Source: Pseudoxanthomonas kaohsiungensis
Lineage (GTDB): Bacteria > Pseudomonadota > Gammaproteobacteria > Xanthomonadales > Xanthomonadaceae
Assembly: GCF_010211765.1 (NCBI RefSeq)
Contig: NZ_PDWO01000003.1
Coordinates: 220,305 to 284,304, forward strand
Reading direction: 5' to 3'
DNA: 64,000 nt
Shown here: piece after piece, positions 1 through 9,340 of the stretch
Layout of the letters: every line of letters begins with the position of its first letter
Numbering within the stretch: position 1 is the stretch's first letter
Translations under genes and position numbers: made by a program
Notes under the pieces: generated by a model
The model's input: only the letters and a program-made list of their open reading frames with translations
Databases searched by the model: none
Told to the model about the DNA's origin: nothing

Positions 1-883
1 TCACGTCGAAGTAGGTGTCGGGCGTGTCGAGGAACTCGACGCCGGCCTCGCGCATCTTCTCCACCGTCACGTAGATGTCGTCGGTGAAGCAGGCGATGTG
101 CTGGATGCCCTCGCCGCCGTAGGCATCGAGGTATTCGTTGATCTGCGACTTCGGGTCGGAGGATTCGTTGAGGGGGATCCGGACCATGCCGTCGGGCGCG
201 GTCATCGCCTTGGACAGCAGGCCGGTCTTGGCGCCCTTGATGTCGAAGTAGCGGATCTCGCGGAAGTTGAACAGCCGCTCGTAGTAGTCGGCCCACTTGG
301 CCATGTTGCCGTGGTACAGGTTGTGGGTCAGGTGGTCGATGAAGGTCAGGCCGAAACCCTTGGGCATCAGCTCCACGCCCGGCAGGTATTCGTAGTCCGG
401 GTCATGGATGGTGCCCTTGTCGTCGTAGCGGTCGACGATGTAGAGCATGCAGTCGCCGATCCCCTTGATCACCGGCGCGGCCACCGCCTTGCTCAGTTCG
501 TCGCGACCGTCGAAAGCCTCGGCGCCGTTCTTCAGCGCCTGGGTGCGCGCCCAGTCGGCCAGCTTCTTCACCCGGATGGCGAAGCCGCAGGCGCTGGGTC
601 CGTGCTGCTGCGCGAAGCGCGCGGCGAAGGAGTCCGGATCCTCGTTGATCAGGAACGTGCAGTCGCCCTGGCGGTAGGTGCTGATCGGACGGGTCTTGTG
701 CCGCGCGACCTGGACGAAGCCGAGCTTGCGGAAATAGTCGTGCAGCTGGTGCGCCTGCCCGGCCGGGGCGGCGAATTCGACGAATTCGAAGCCGTCGATC
801 CCCATCGGGTTCTCGAACTGGCTCACGGCCATGCCGGCGTTGGCGGGCGACGTGCTGGGGAGGGCTTGCGATTGCGCGCTCAT
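1..883 (-). CDS. hppD: 4-hydroxyphenylpyruvate dioxygenase (3' end cut by window edge)
   Basis: Fe(II)-dependent dioxygenase that converts 4-hydroxyphenylpyruvate to homogentisate in tyrosine breakdown. The 294 visible residues start MSAQSQALPS. The N-terminal VOC-like half is followed by the catalytic half, where LTFIDHLTHNLYHGNM and GEGIQHIACFTDD carry the two metal-binding histidines known for the family. The remaining C-terminus, including the metal-binding Glu, lies beyond the left edge, so the gene is incomplete only because of the window. The start ATG at 883 lies about 50 bases downstream of a good promoter and faces the marR gene divergently, which suggests that this regulator controls it. 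Confidence 0.97.
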   Translation of the reverse strand, partial: MSAQSQALPSTSPANAGMAVSQFENPMGIDGFEFVEFAAPAGQAHQLHDYFRKLGFVQVARHKTRPISTYRQGDCTFLINEDPDSFAARFAQQHGPSACGFAIRVKKLADWARTQALKNGAEAFDGRDELSKAVAAPVIKGIGDCMLYIVDRYDDKGTIHDPDYEYLPGVELMPKGFGLTFIDHLTHNLYHGNMAKWADYYERLFNFREIRYFDIKGAKTGLLSKAMTAPDGMVRIPLNESSDPKSQINEYLDAYGGEGIQHIACFTDDIYVTVEKMREAGVEFLDTPDTYFDV

Positions 884-930
884 GATGGCTTCCTGAACAC
901 CCGCGGGGGAGCGGTCCGTTTCGACCCCCT

Positions 931-959
931 TTTATAGTTACTCCTGCAACCATAAGCAA
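931..959 (-). promoter_or_regulatory. hppD promoter overlapped by a MarR-type operator
   Basis: On the minus strand TTGCTT (954-959) and TATAAA (931-936) are separated by exactly 17 bases, a strong sigma-70 type promoter pointing at hppD. An imperfect inverted repeat, TATAGTT-N8-AACCATA (933-954, 6 of 7 positions pair), covers the spacer and touches both boxes. MarR dimers typically bind such repeats and block RNA polymerase. The divergent marR gene starts 15 bases away, so autoregulation is also likely. Binding itself is inferred. Confidence 0.6.
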
Positions 960-973
960 GGTGTCCTGCCGCA

Positions 974-1486
974 ATGACCGTTCCGAACGCTTCCGACGCC
1001 ACCGGTGCCGCGCCTGCCGCGGATGCCACCCGCCACGCCCAGCTGGAGCTGGAGAACTTCCTGCCCTATCGCCTCAGCGTGCTCTCCAACCGGGTTAGCC
1101 AGACCATCGCCGACCTCTACCAGAAGCGGTTCGGGCTGGCGATCACCGAATGGCGGGTGATGGCGGTCCTGGGCCGTTTCCCCGACCTGTCCGCCAACGA
1201 GGTCGCCGACCGCACCGCGATGGACAAGGTGGCCGTCAGCCGTGCGGTGGCGCGCCTGCTGGAGCGGAGCCTGATCAAGCGCGAGATCCACAGCGACGAC
1301 CGGCGCCGTTCGGTGCTGGCGCTGTCGGAGGTGGGCTATTCGGTCTACGACGAGATCGCGCCGATGGCGCTGGGCTGCGAGCAACGGCTGGTCGCCACCC
1401 TCGACGACGAGGAGAAGGCCATGCTCGACCGCCTGCTGCGCAAGCTCTCCGGCCCGGGCCTGGCGGCCCTGCGCGACGGCGGCTGA
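974..1486 (+). CDS. MarR-family transcriptional regulator
   Basis: Winged-helix MarR regulator of 170 residues, a normal length for the family. An N-terminal helix carries LELENFLPYRLSVLSNRVSQ. The winged helix follows, with recognition helix MDKVAVSRAVARLLERSLIK (about residues 83-102) and wing segment DDRRRSVLALSEVG. The C-terminal helix forms the dimer. It is divergent from hppD and shares an 90-base intergenic region with an inverted-repeat operator, so the probable job is control of tyrosine/homogentisate catabolism, with an aromatic acid as ligand. The regulated gene is inferred from position; the family assignment is firm. Confidence 0.93.
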   Translation: MTVPNASDATGAAPAADATRHAQLELENFLPYRLSVLSNRVSQTIADLYQKRFGLAITEWRVMAVLGRFPDLSANEVADRTAMDKVAVSRAVARLLERSLIKREIHSDDRRRSVLALSEVGYSVYDEIAPMALGCEQRLVATLDDEEKAMLDRLLRKLSGPGLAALRDGG

Positions 1487-1595
1487 CGCCCGCCGCCGTA
1501 GTCCGGGGATTCACCGGGAGGGTTGAGGGACCAGGACGGGCGCGTTGCCACGCGCCACGTCCATGCAGGCCGGTGCTCCGCCCGCCTGTCGCGGA

Positions 1596-2225
1596 TCAGG
1601 GCTGCGCGGGCGCCTCCGGCGGCGCCCACTCCTCCAGGAATGCCTCGATCCGGCGACGGTCCGGCTTGCCCTTGCGCAGCAGGTCGTGGCCTGACTGCGC
1701 GTGCAGGACCTGGCCGTCGGCATCCAGCACCAGCAGGTGCGGTGCGTGGGCCTCGGCGCTGCCCGGGTAGGCGGCCAGGAACGCGACGTTGCCCGGCGCG
1801 CTGCGATCGACCTTGACCCAGATGAAGCCGGCGTCGCGCCGGTGGCGCAACGGGGCTTCGCCCTCGATGCGCTCGTCGAGCACCGCGCACTCGGCGCAGG
1901 CCGCGTCGCCCAGTTCCAGCACGATGCGCTTGCCGCCGCGCTTGGCTTCGACCTTCGCAGTTTCCAGGTCGTTGGCGGCGCTGCGGTTCGGGTCGAACGA
2001 CGCGCCGAGCGCGGCGATCGCGGCGATGTCGGCCGCCGCGCGCGTGTTGCCGGAGGCGACCGGCTCGCGGACGTCGGCCACCGGCGGCTTCTGCGGAGTG
2101 GTGTCCACCGGCAGCGGCGGCCCGGACGTCGCCGGCGGCTCCTGCCCGCTGCATGCGGACAGGAACGCCACCACTAGCAGCGCCAGCGCGGAAGCCATGC
2201 CGGTACCGCCACGCAGGTCCGCCAT
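1596..2225 (-). CDS. Thioredoxin-like lipoprotein with CxxC motif
   Basis: Predicted outer- or inner-membrane lipoprotein of 209 residues. A hydrophobic signal ends in the lipobox LSAC (Cys 25); an internal ATG at 2198 (MASALALLVV) gives a more usual signal length and may be the true start. The mature part holds a thioredoxin-like fold with redox motif CAEC (about residues 110-113) and strands such as RIVLELGDAAC and HLLVLDADGQVLH. The start follows the stop of the peptide transporter by only two bases, so the two are cotranscribed. A role in periplasmic thiol chemistry is likely from the fold; the substrate is unknown. Confidence 0.8.
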   Translation of the reverse strand: MADLRGGTGMASALALLVVAFLSACSGQEPPATSGPPLPVDTTPQKPPVADVREPVASGNTRAAADIAAIAALGASFDPNRSAANDLETAKVEAKRGGKRIVLELGDAACAECAVLDERIEGEAPLRHRRDAGFIWVKVDRSAPGNVAFLAAYPGSAEAHAPHLLVLDADGQVLHAQSGHDLLRKGKPDRRRIEAFLEEWAPPEAPAQP

Positions 2226-2227
2226 GC

Positions 2228-3751
2228 TCACTTGACCCCGTGCATGAGCCGGTTGACCAGCGGCGCCAGCAGGAACAGCAGCACGCCCGAGCCCAGCAGC
2301 GCCCAGAAGCCGAAGGTGTAGCCGGCATGCGCCGAGGCCACGGTCATGCCGCCCTCGCCGCTGACGCTGGAGGCGAAGATGCCCGAGAGGTTGTTGCCGA
2401 TGGCGATCGACAGGAACCAGCCGCCCATCGCCAGGCCGGTCAGGCGCACCGGCGCCAGCTTGGTGGTCATCGACAGGCCGATCGGCGACAGGCACAGCTC
2501 GCCCACCGACTGGATCACGTAGACCATGAACAGGGTCCAGAACGGGATCTTCAGCGACTGCGGGTCGACCAGGCTGGACAGGGCGAACATCAGCAGCAGG
2601 AACGCCAGGCCGTTGAAGATCAGGCCCAGGCCGAACTTGCGCGGGATCGAGGGGTTCTTCGAGCCCATCTTCACCCAGATCCAGGCCATGATCGGGGCCA
2701 GGGTGATGATCGCGATCGAGTTCACCGACTGGAACCAGCCGACCGGGAACTCCCAGCCCCACAGGTCGCGGTTGACGATGTTCTGGGCCAGGAAGTTGAA
2801 CGAGCTGCCGGCCTGTTCGAAGAACATCCAGAACAGCACGTTGAAGCCGAAGATGATCAGCATGGCGATCACCATGTCGCGCTGCACCGCGCCCTCGCGC
2901 ATGCCCTCCACCAGCAGCATCAGCGCCGGCGCGACGAACAGCGCGATCAGGATCCAGTTCAGGACCCCGGCATCGATGGTCAGCAGGAAGTAGAACCCGG
3001 GCACCGCCAGCATCGCGCCGAGCACCACCAGCAGCAGCCGGCCGGTGCCGGCCATCGCGCCGGTAGCCGCGCCGATGCCCTTGAGCTGGCCGCGGCCGAA
3101 CCAGAACCACACCAGGCTCAGCACCATGCCGATGCCCGAGGCGATGAACACGACCTTGTACGACGGCATCTCCGGCGTGCCGAACACCTTGTCGGCGAGC
3201 AGGCCGGTCAGGATCGGGGCGATGAACGCGCCCAGGTTGATGCCCATGTAGAAGATGGTGAAGCCCGAGTCGCGGCGGCCGTCGCCGGTGGCGTAGAGCT
3301 TGCCGACCACGGTGGAGATGATCGGCTTGAACATGCCGTTGCCGACGATCACCGTGGCCAGGCCGAGCTTGAGCATCGCCTCGCTGGGCAGGGTGATCAG
3401 GAACAGGCCGGCGGCCATGAACGCGGCGCCGACCAGGATCGATCGCTGGTAGCCGATCAGTTTGTCGGCGACGTAGCCGCCGAAGATCGCCGCGGCGTAG
3501 ACCAGCGCCAGGTAGGCGCCGTAGAGCATGCTCGCCGGCGCCTCGCCGGCGCTGTCGCCGCCGTGGAACTGGGCGACGATGTACAGGGCCAGGGCCCAGC
3601 GCATGCCGTAGAAGGCGAAGCGCTCCCAGAACTCGGTCATGAACAGCATCCACAGCGGACGCGGATGGCCCATGACCTGGGCGAACTCGGGCAGGGTGGG
3701 CGGCGGCGCGGGCGGGGCCGCGACCTTGGGCTCGACGACGTCGGCGCTCAT
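2228..3751 (-). CDS. Proton-dependent oligopeptide transporter (POT/PTR2 family)
   Basis: Inner-membrane proton-coupled di/tripeptide symporter of 507 residues with the expected 12 or more membrane segments. Family signatures are visible: WERFAFYGMRWALALYI in the first helix (the ExxERFxYYG-type motif), GGYVADKLIGYQRSILVG after it, and FTIFYMGINLGAFIAP in helix 5. ATG at 3751 is chosen because the family starts with a short N-terminus just before this motif and because residues upstream of it look untranslated. It heads a two-gene unit with the thioredoxin-like lipoprotein. Related genes are called dtpA/dtpT; which one this is cannot be decided here. Confidence 0.93.
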   Translation of the reverse strand: MSADVVEPKVAAPPAPPPTLPEFAQVMGHPRPLWMLFMTEFWERFAFYGMRWALALYIVAQFHGGDSAGEAPASMLYGAYLALVYAAAIFGGYVADKLIGYQRSILVGAAFMAAGLFLITLPSEAMLKLGLATVIVGNGMFKPIISTVVGKLYATGDGRRDSGFTIFYMGINLGAFIAPILTGLLADKVFGTPEMPSYKVVFIASGIGMVLSLVWFWFGRGQLKGIGAATGAMAGTGRLLLVVLGAMLAVPGFYFLLTIDAGVLNWILIALFVAPALMLLVEGMREGAVQRDMVIAMLIIFGFNVLFWMFFEQAGSSFNFLAQNIVNRDLWGWEFPVGWFQSVNSIAIITLAPIMAWIWVKMGSKNPSIPRKFGLGLIFNGLAFLLLMFALSSLVDPQSLKIPFWTLFMVYVIQSVGELCLSPIGLSMTTKLAPVRLTGLAMGGWFLSIAIGNNLSGIFASSVSGEGGMTVASAHAGYTFGFWALLGSGVLLFLLAPLVNRLMHGVK

Positions 3752-3996
3752 GAAGATCCTTGCGTACTGATGGGATACAAAGGGGCGTCGCCCCCGGAGT
3801 GGGCCGAGAATCACCGACGACGGCGCCGGGCGTCAATGCGAGTGCGCCGCGCACCCCGCCCCCGCAAGCCGGTTTTTCCCTTGCCTGGCAGCCACTTGCG
3901 TCCGCAACGAACGGGCGCCTCCCAGTCCCCGGTCGGCCCGTGGGCGGGCCGGCCAGCCCCGTGCGGGCCCTGCGGGGCCCGTGCAGTGAGCCCGGT

Positions 3997-4860
3997 TCAG
4001 GCCGGACCGATGCTCGTCCGCACCTCGAACAGCTCGGGGAAGAAGGTCAGCTCCAGCGCATCCTTGAGGAAGCCCACGCCGCTGGATCCGCCGGTGCCGC
4101 GCTTGAAGCCGATGATCCGCATGACCGTGCGCATGTGCCGGAAGCGCCAGAGCTGGAACTGGGTCTCCAGGTCGACCAGGTCCTCGCACAACGAGTACTC
4201 GCGCCAGTAGCGGTCGGTGTCCTCGTAGATCCGCTCGAACACCGGCCGCAGCACCGGGTCGGAGACGTGCGCGGCGCTCCAGTCGCGGCCCGGGTCCAGG
4301 TAGGCAGCCGGGATCGGATGGCCGAAGCGGGCCAGGTAGCGCAGGAATTCCTCGTACAGGCTGGGCAGTTCCAGCTCGGCGCGCAGCGCCGCCTGGCCGT
4401 CCGGGTCGTGGGCGAACACCTTGACCATGCCGGGGTTCTTGTTGCCGAGCAGGAACTCCACCGCCCGGTACTGCAGCGACTGGAAGCCCGACGAGGGCCC
4501 CAGCAGGTGGCGGAAGCCCATGTATTCGGACGGCGTCAGCGTCTCCAGCACCGACCACTGTTCGGTCAGCTGGCGCAGCACCTGCTTGCTGCGCGCCAGC
4601 ACCTTGCGGCACTGCCAGACCTGGTCGGCCTTGAGGAATTCGCGCGCGGCATGCAGTTCGTGCATCAGCAGCTTCAGCCACAGCTCCGAGACCTGGTGCT
4701 GGACGATGAACAGCATCTCGTCGTGGTGCGGCGGGTCGGACAGCGGCTGCTGCGCCGAGAGCAGGCGCTCCAGGTGCAGGTAACCGGCATAGGTCATCCG
4801 CCCCTGCAGGTCGGTGTGGATGCCCGGTTCGAGCGGACGCTGGTTCTTGTCGAGGGTCAT
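3997..4860 (-). CDS. kynA: Tryptophan 2,3-dioxygenase
   Basis: Heme enzyme that opens the indole ring of L-tryptophan to N-formylkynurenine, the first step of the kynurenine pathway. It has 287 residues, typical of the bacterial family. Readable signatures are [19 protein letters not shown] near residue 48, [19 protein letters not shown] (the conserved S-G-F-Q substrate region) and [20 protein letters not shown], which carries the heme-ligand histidine and the GTGGSSGV loop. ATG at 4860 gives the usual short N-terminus. The pdhA-type gene lies divergently 214 bases away. Confidence 0.97.
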   Translation of the reverse strand: MTLDKNQRPLEPGIHTDLQGRMTYAGYLHLERLLSAQQPLSDPPHHDEMLFIVQHQVSELWLKLLMHELHAAREFLKADQVWQCRKVLARSKQVLRQLTEQWSVLETLTPSEYMGFRHLLGPSSGFQSLQYRAVEFLLGNKNPGMVKVFAHDPDGQAALRAELELPSLYEEFLRYLARFGHPIPAAYLDPGRDWSAAHVSDPVLRPVFERIYEDTDRYWREYSLCEDLVDLETQFQLWRFRHMRTVMRIIGFKRGTGGSSGVGFLKDALELTFFPELFEVRTSIGPA

Positions 4861-5074
4861 CGGCAGGTGGCGGGGACACGGGGGGCCGCAAGGGTAACCC
4901 AGCGTGGCCGGGGGGCGTCTGGCCACCGCTGTCATGCGTCCGTACCTGGCTGAACGGCCCGGCGCAAGTATTGGGAAAACAAGCGTTGTTGCGCTGCACG
5001 GCGGGTTTTCTCCGGGCATTCCGTACCATATGCAACTTTCCTGCACCGCATTCGGGCCCACGCCCGCACACGCA

Positions 5075-6157
5075 ATGACCCAAGCCGCAAGCTTCCAGAT
5101 CGACTACCTGCAATACCTGGGCGCGGACGGGCGACCGGTCCGCGAGTTCCCCGTCGCGCTGCGTGATCCGGCCACGCTGGTGCCGCTGTTCAAGCAGATG
5201 CTGTTCGTGCGCGCCTTCGACACCAAGGCGATCGCCCTGCAGCGCACCGGCAAGCTCGGCACCTACGCGCCCTGCCTGGGCCACGAGGCCACCCACGTCG
5301 GCATTGGCGCGGCGATGGCCGAGGGCGACGTCTACGCGCCCAGCTACCGCGAGTACGGCGTGCTGTTCATGCGCGGCGTGCGCCCGCGCGAGGTGCTGCT
5401 GTACTGGGGCGGCGACGAGCGCGGCAACGACTTCCAGGAAGGCGGCGCGCGCCACGATTTCCCGTTCTGCGTGCCGATCTCGACCCAGTGCCTGCACGCG
5501 GCCGGCGCGGCGCTGGCGTTCAAGCTGCGCGGCGAGCCGCACATGGCGGTCGCCACCTGCGGCGACGGCGGCACCTCCAAGACCGATTTCTACGCCGCGC
5601 TGAACTCGGCCGGCGCCTACGAGCTGCCGCTGGTGCTGGGCGTGGTCAACAACGGCTGGGCGATCTCGGTGCCGCGTTCGGCGCAAACCGGCGCGCAGAC
5701 CCTGGCGCAGAAGGGCATCGCCGGCGGCCTGTTCTGCCTGCAGGTGGACGGCAACGACCTGGTCGCCGTCCTCGAGGCGATGCGCATCGCCAGCGAACGC
5801 GCGCGCAGCGGCCAGGGCGGCAGCGTGATCGAGTTCATGACCTACCGCCTGTCCGACCACACCACCGCCGACGACGCGCGCCGCTACCGCGACGACGCCG
5901 AGGTCAAGGCCGCGTGGGAACGCGAGCCGATGACCCGCCTGCGGACCTGGCTGACCGCGCAGGGCGCGTGGAGCGAGGCCGAGGAAGCGGCCTGGAAGCA
6001 GGAATGCGACCGCCTGGTGAACATCGAGGTCGACGCGTACCTGGCCACGCCGGTACAGCCGGTGGAGGCGATGTTCGACTACCTTTACGCCGATCCGCCG
6101 CCGGAGCTGCTGGCCCAGCGCGCGGCCGCGGTGGCCCTGGAGCAGCGCCATGGATGA
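5075..6157 (+). CDS. 2-oxo-acid dehydrogenase E1 component, alpha subunit
   Basis: Thiamine-diphosphate E1 alpha chain (360 residues) of a branched-chain or pyruvate dehydrogenase complex of the alpha2-beta2 type. The ThDP motif [18 protein letters not shown] ending in VVNNGWAIS (GDG...NN) is complete, as is the phosphorylation-loop-like [19 protein letters not shown] at 5075 starts [20 protein letters not shown], like 3-methyl-2-oxobutanoate dehydrogenase chains. The E1 beta and E2 genes follow in the same direction, making one operon. An E3 (lipoamide dehydrogenase) gene is not adjacent. The substrate (branched-chain 2-oxo acids versus pyruvate) cannot be settled by eye. Confidence 0.93.
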   Translation: MTQAASFQIDYLQYLGADGRPVREFPVALRDPATLVPLFKQMLFVRAFDTKAIALQRTGKLGTYAPCLGHEATHVGIGAAMAEGDVYAPSYREYGVLFMRGVRPREVLLYWGGDERGNDFQEGGARHDFPFCVPISTQCLHAAGAALAFKLRGEPHMAVATCGDGGTSKTDFYAALNSAGAYELPLVLGVVNNGWAISVPRSAQTGAQTLAQKGIAGGLFCLQVDGNDLVAVLEAMRIASERARSGQGGSVIEFMTYRLSDHTTADDARRYRDDAEVKAAWEREPMTRLRTWLTAQGAWSEAEEAAWKQECDRLVNIEVDAYLATPVQPVEAMFDYLYADPPPELLAQRAAAVALEQRHG

Positions 6158-6242
6158 CATCCGTTCGCCCTCGCGCGACGCCCACAACGCCGCCCACGGC
6201 GATGCCGCCGCATCGAACGACGCCATCCGCGGAGGACAGCCG

Positions 6243-7241
6243 ATGACCGCGACCCCGACCGCCGCTCCGATCACCCTGATCGAAGCGATCACCCAGGCCC
6301 TGGCCTGGGAGCTGGAACACGATCCGTCGGTGCTGGTCCTGGGCGAGGACGTGGGCGTGAACGGCGGCGTGTTCCGCGCCACCGCCGGCCTGCAGCAGAC
6401 CTTCGGCGCGCAGCGCGTGCTGGACACCCCGCTGGACGAGACCACCATCGCCGGCCTGTCGGTCGGCCTGGCCGCGCAGGGCATGAAGCCGGTGGCCGAG
6501 GCGCAGTTCGACGGCTTCGTCTACCCGATGGTCGACCACCTGATCTGCCATGCCGCGCGCCTGCGCAACCGCACCCGCGGCCGCATGCACTGCCCGATGG
6601 TGCTGCGCGTGCCGTGGGGCGGCGGGATCCGCGCGCCCGAGCACCACAGCGAGGCCAACGAGGCGATCTTCACCAACGTGCCGGGCCTGCGCGTGGTCAT
6701 GCCGTCCTCGCCGCAGCGCGCCTACGGCCTGCTGCTGGCCGCGATCCGCGACCCGGATCCGGTGATCTACATGGAGCCCAAGCGGCTCTACCGCCAGTAC
6801 AAGGAACTGGTCGCCAACGACGGCGAGGCGTTGCCGCTGGACGTGTGCTTCGTCCTGCGCGAAGGCACCGATGTCACCCTGGTCGCGTGGGGCGCGCAGG
6901 TGAAGGAGGCGCTGGAGGCGGCCGACGCGCTGGCGAAGGACGGCATCAGCGCCGAGGTGGTGGACGTGGCCACCCTGCGCCCCCTGGACTTCGACACCAT
7001 CGCCGAATCGGTCTCGCGCACCGGCCGCTGCGTGATCGTGCAGGAAGCCCCGCGCACCGCCGGTTTCGGCGCCGAGATCGCCGCGCGCCTGGCCGAGCAG
7101 TCTATGTACGACCTGCTCGCCCCGGTCGAACGCGTCACCGGCTGGGATACGCACATCCCGCTGTTCCGCCTGGAGATGAAGTACCTGCCCAGCGTGGAGC
7201 GTATCGTGGCCGCTGCCCGGCGCGCGGTGGCGCACGGCTGA
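6243..7241 (+). CDS. 2-oxo-acid dehydrogenase E1 component, beta subunit
   Basis: Second subunit of the E1 tetramer, 332 residues. The pyrimidine-binding half has LVLGEDVGVNGGVFRATAGL and DTPLDETTIAGLSVGLAAQG, and the regulatory half ends EIAARLAEQSMYDLLAPVER. ATG at 6243 is preceded by GGAGG at 6231-6235, a good ribosome binding site, and gives the usual N-terminus. An in-frame ATG at 6150, overlapping the alpha gene, would add 31 low-complexity residues and is less likely. It lies between the E1 alpha and E2 genes of the same operon. Confidence 0.93.
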   Translation: MTATPTAAPITLIEAITQALAWELEHDPSVLVLGEDVGVNGGVFRATAGLQQTFGAQRVLDTPLDETTIAGLSVGLAAQGMKPVAEAQFDGFVYPMVDHLICHAARLRNRTRGRMHCPMVLRVPWGGGIRAPEHHSEANEAIFTNVPGLRVVMPSSPQRAYGLLLAAIRDPDPVIYMEPKRLYRQYKELVANDGEALPLDVCFVLREGTDVTLVAWGAQVKEALEAADALAKDGISAEVVDVATLRPLDFDTIAESVSRTGRCVIVQEAPRTAGFGAEIAARLAEQSMYDLLAPVERVTGWDTHIPLFRLEMKYLPSVERIVAAARRAVAHG

Positions 7242-7335
7242 ATCGCGGCGCCGCCGGCGATGCCGCGGCGCCGCTACCCGACCTTTCCGGCGTGGCCCGC
7301 GGCCGCGCCCGCAACGACCTGCCAGGAACATCCGC

Positions 7336-8733
7336 ATGAGCCAGAGCAAGACCTTCCACCTGCCCGACCTGGGCGAGGGCCTGCCGGACGCGACCATCGT
7401 CGAGTGGTACGTCAAGGAGGGCGATGTCGCCCGCCTGGATGAGCCGCTGGTGTCGATGGAGACGGCCAAGGCCGTGGTCGAGGTGCCGTCGCCGGTCTCG
7501 GGCAAGGTGCTCAAGCTGGCCGGTGCGGCCGGCGACGTGATCGCCACCGGCGCGATGCTGGCGGTGTTCGAGCCCGACCCGAACCTGCCGCAGCGCGCCG
7601 AAGGCCAGGACACCGGCCACCACCATGGCGGCGGCCACGCCGCGCCGGCCAAGGCCGCGGCCAGCGACGACGGCGGCGAACCGCCGACGCAGCCGGCGCC
7701 GTCCGAGGCGCGCGGCGGCGACGCCGGCACCGTGGTCGGCGCGATGCAGTCCTCCGATGCCGTGCACAGCGAGACGGCGATCTCCGTCGGGGGCGTGAAG
7801 GCGATGCCGGCGGTGCGCGCGCTGGCGAAGAAGCTCGGCGTCGACCTGGCGCGCGTGCGCGCCACCGGCGCCGACGGCACCGTCAGCCTGGCCGACGTGA
7901 AGAACGCGGCCGCCTCGCCCTCCAGCCTGCTTCCCGCCGCTTCCGGCCGCACGGGCCCGGCACCTGCCGCCGCGCAGTCCGCCGCGCCGGTTGCGTCGCG
8001 TGGCGTCAGCCGCGACGACGCACCGCAGCGCACCCCGATGTCCGCCGCCGGCAAGCCGATGCGCACCCGTCCGCCGGGCGCGACGGCCGCCGCCAGCGGC
8101 CAGCCCGAGCAACTCAAGGGCGTGCGCCGCAACATGGCCCGGGTCATGGCCGATGCGCACAGCAAGGTGGTACCGACCACGCTGGTCGACGATGCCGACC
8201 TGCACGGCTGGATCGGCAAGCAGGACATCACCGCGCGCCTGGTCCGCGCGATCACGGTCGCCTGCAAGACGGTGCCCGCGCTCAACGCCTGGTTCGATGG
8301 CGACGCGCTGGCGGTGACGCGCCACCCGCACGTGGACGTGGGCATCGCGGTGGACACCGACGACGGCCTGTTCGTGCCGGCCCTGCGCAACGCCGACATG
8401 CTCGATGCGCGCGGCATCCGCGAGGGCATCAACCGCCTGCGCCTGCAGGTGGAGGAACGCTCCATCGCCGCCAGCGAGCTGTCGGGCTACACCATCTCGC
8501 TGTCCAACTTCGGCATGTTCGCCGGCCGCTACGCCACGCCGGTCGTGGTGCCGCCGTGCGTGGCGATCGTCGGTGCCGGCAAGCTCAGCCACGACGTGGT
8601 GGCGGTGATCGGCGGCATCGAGGTCCACCGCCGCCTGCCGATCTCCCTGACCTTCGACCACCGCGCCGCTACCGGCGGCGAGGCCGCGCGCTTCCTCAAG
8701 GCGCTGCTCGACGACATGGCGCTGCCGCAGTAA
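7336..8733 (+). CDS. Dihydrolipoyllysine-residue acyltransferase (E2)
   Basis: Core acyltransferase of the 2-oxo-acid dehydrogenase complex, 465 residues. Domains in order are one lipoyl domain (1-80, lipoylated Lys 45 in SMETAKAVVEV), a His/Ala/Pro-rich linker, a peripheral-subunit-binding domain (about 153-190, MPAVRALAKKLGVDLARVRATG), a second Ala/Pro linker, and the catalytic domain from about residue 255. The C-terminal active-site motif, normally H-x3-D-G, reads DHRAATGG (His near 442), so the usual Asp is Thr. It closes the E1 alpha-E1 beta-E2 operon. Confidence 0.93.
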   Translation: MSQSKTFHLPDLGEGLPDATIVEWYVKEGDVARLDEPLVSMETAKAVVEVPSPVSGKVLKLAGAAGDVIATGAMLAVFEPDPNLPQRAEGQDTGHHHGGGHAAPAKAAASDDGGEPPTQPAPSEARGGDAGTVVGAMQSSDAVHSETAISVGGVKAMPAVRALAKKLGVDLARVRATGADGTVSLADVKNAAASPSSLLPAASGRTGPAPAAAQSAAPVASRGVSRDDAPQRTPMSAAGKPMRTRPPGATAAASGQPEQLKGVRRNMARVMADAHSKVVPTTLVDDADLHGWIGKQDITARLVRAITVACKTVPALNAWFDGDALAVTRHPHVDVGIAVDTDDGLFVPALRNADMLDARGIREGINRLRLQVEERSIAASELSGYTISLSNFGMFAGRYATPVVVPPCVAIVGAGKLSHDVVAVIGGIEVHRRLPISLTFDHRAATGGEAARFLKALLDDMALPQ

Positions 8734-8823
8734 TGCCAGGGCGGTGAGCGTAGGCGCCGCCGTCACATGCGCTGCGACGGCGGCGGCGTACCGTCGGAAT
8801 CCCCTTCCCTACGGAGCAGCGCC

Positions 8824-9207
8824 ATGCCACACCACAGCCGCCTGAGCACCCTGGTCCTCGACTGCAAGGTCGACGACCTCGCCGCATCGACCGAGTTCTG
8901 GAGCCGGGCCTTGGGCAAGCCGGTCGCCAGCCCGGACCAGGACGGCGACGGCAGGTACGCCGAACTGGAAACCGCCGAGGACGAGCCGATCATCCTGCTG
9001 CAGAAGGTCGGGCACGATGCGCGGGTGCACCTGGACATCGAGACCGACGACGTCGAGGCCGAAGCCGAACGGCTGGTCGCGCTGGGGGCGAAGAAGATCG
9101 CCTTCATCAAGCGCTGGTGGGTGATGGAAGCACCCAGCGGCCATCGCTTCTGCGTGGTGCGGCAGCAGCGCGAGCCGTTCGGGCCGCACGCCAACCGCTG
9201 GGAGTGA
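8824..9207 (+). CDS. VOC (glyoxalase/bleomycin-resistance fold) family protein
   Basis: Single-domain VOC protein of 127 residues. It starts LSTLVLDCKVDDLAASTEFWSRALG, the classic first beta-alpha unit, and has VHLDIETDDVEAEAERLVALGA and the closing MEAPSGHRFCVV strand. GGAG about ten bases upstream supports ATG 8824. Such proteins bind metals or small molecules and include glyoxalases, dioxygenases and resistance proteins. Nothing here identifies the substrate. Confidence 0.85.
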   Translation: MPHHSRLSTLVLDCKVDDLAASTEFWSRALGKPVASPDQDGDGRYAELETAEDEPIILLQKVGHDARVHLDIETDDVEAEAERLVALGAKKIAFIKRWWVMEAPSGHRFCVVRQQREPFGPHANRWE

Positions 9208-9244
9208 TGCCGCGCGGCGGATCCAACCTGCCGCCGCGGTTGTT

Positions 9245-9340
9245 GTAGGAGCCCATCTTCATGGGCGACCCGAGATGGTCGGGACAGGCGACCTCCTCGT
9301 CACCCCGACACCCGTGTCGCCCATGAGGATGGGCTCCTAC
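9245..9340. repeat. Palindromic intergenic repeat (REP-like), copy 1
   Basis: A 96-base imperfect palindrome between two genes. It opens GTAGGAGCCC and closes with its complement GGGCTCCTAC, with inner arms around ATGGGCGAC and GTCGCCCAT. The same arms recur at 10368-10460 and four times in 18776-19316. Its right end contains the stop codon of the metallo-beta-lactamase-fold gene (9337-9339). Confidence 0.85.

Noticed and set aside
2153..4210. A 685-codon open frame on the plus strand across the peptide-transporter gene
   Set aside because: It is antisense to a well-supported POT transporter. Its product is Arg/His/Gln/Asp-rich without domains, the usual shadow of a GC-rich gene.
3833..6484. 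Very long minus-strand open frame over kynA and the E1 alpha gene
   Set aside because: It crosses two real genes in the wrong frame or strand; the product has no recognisable domain. The same holds for the long frame at 5904-8465.
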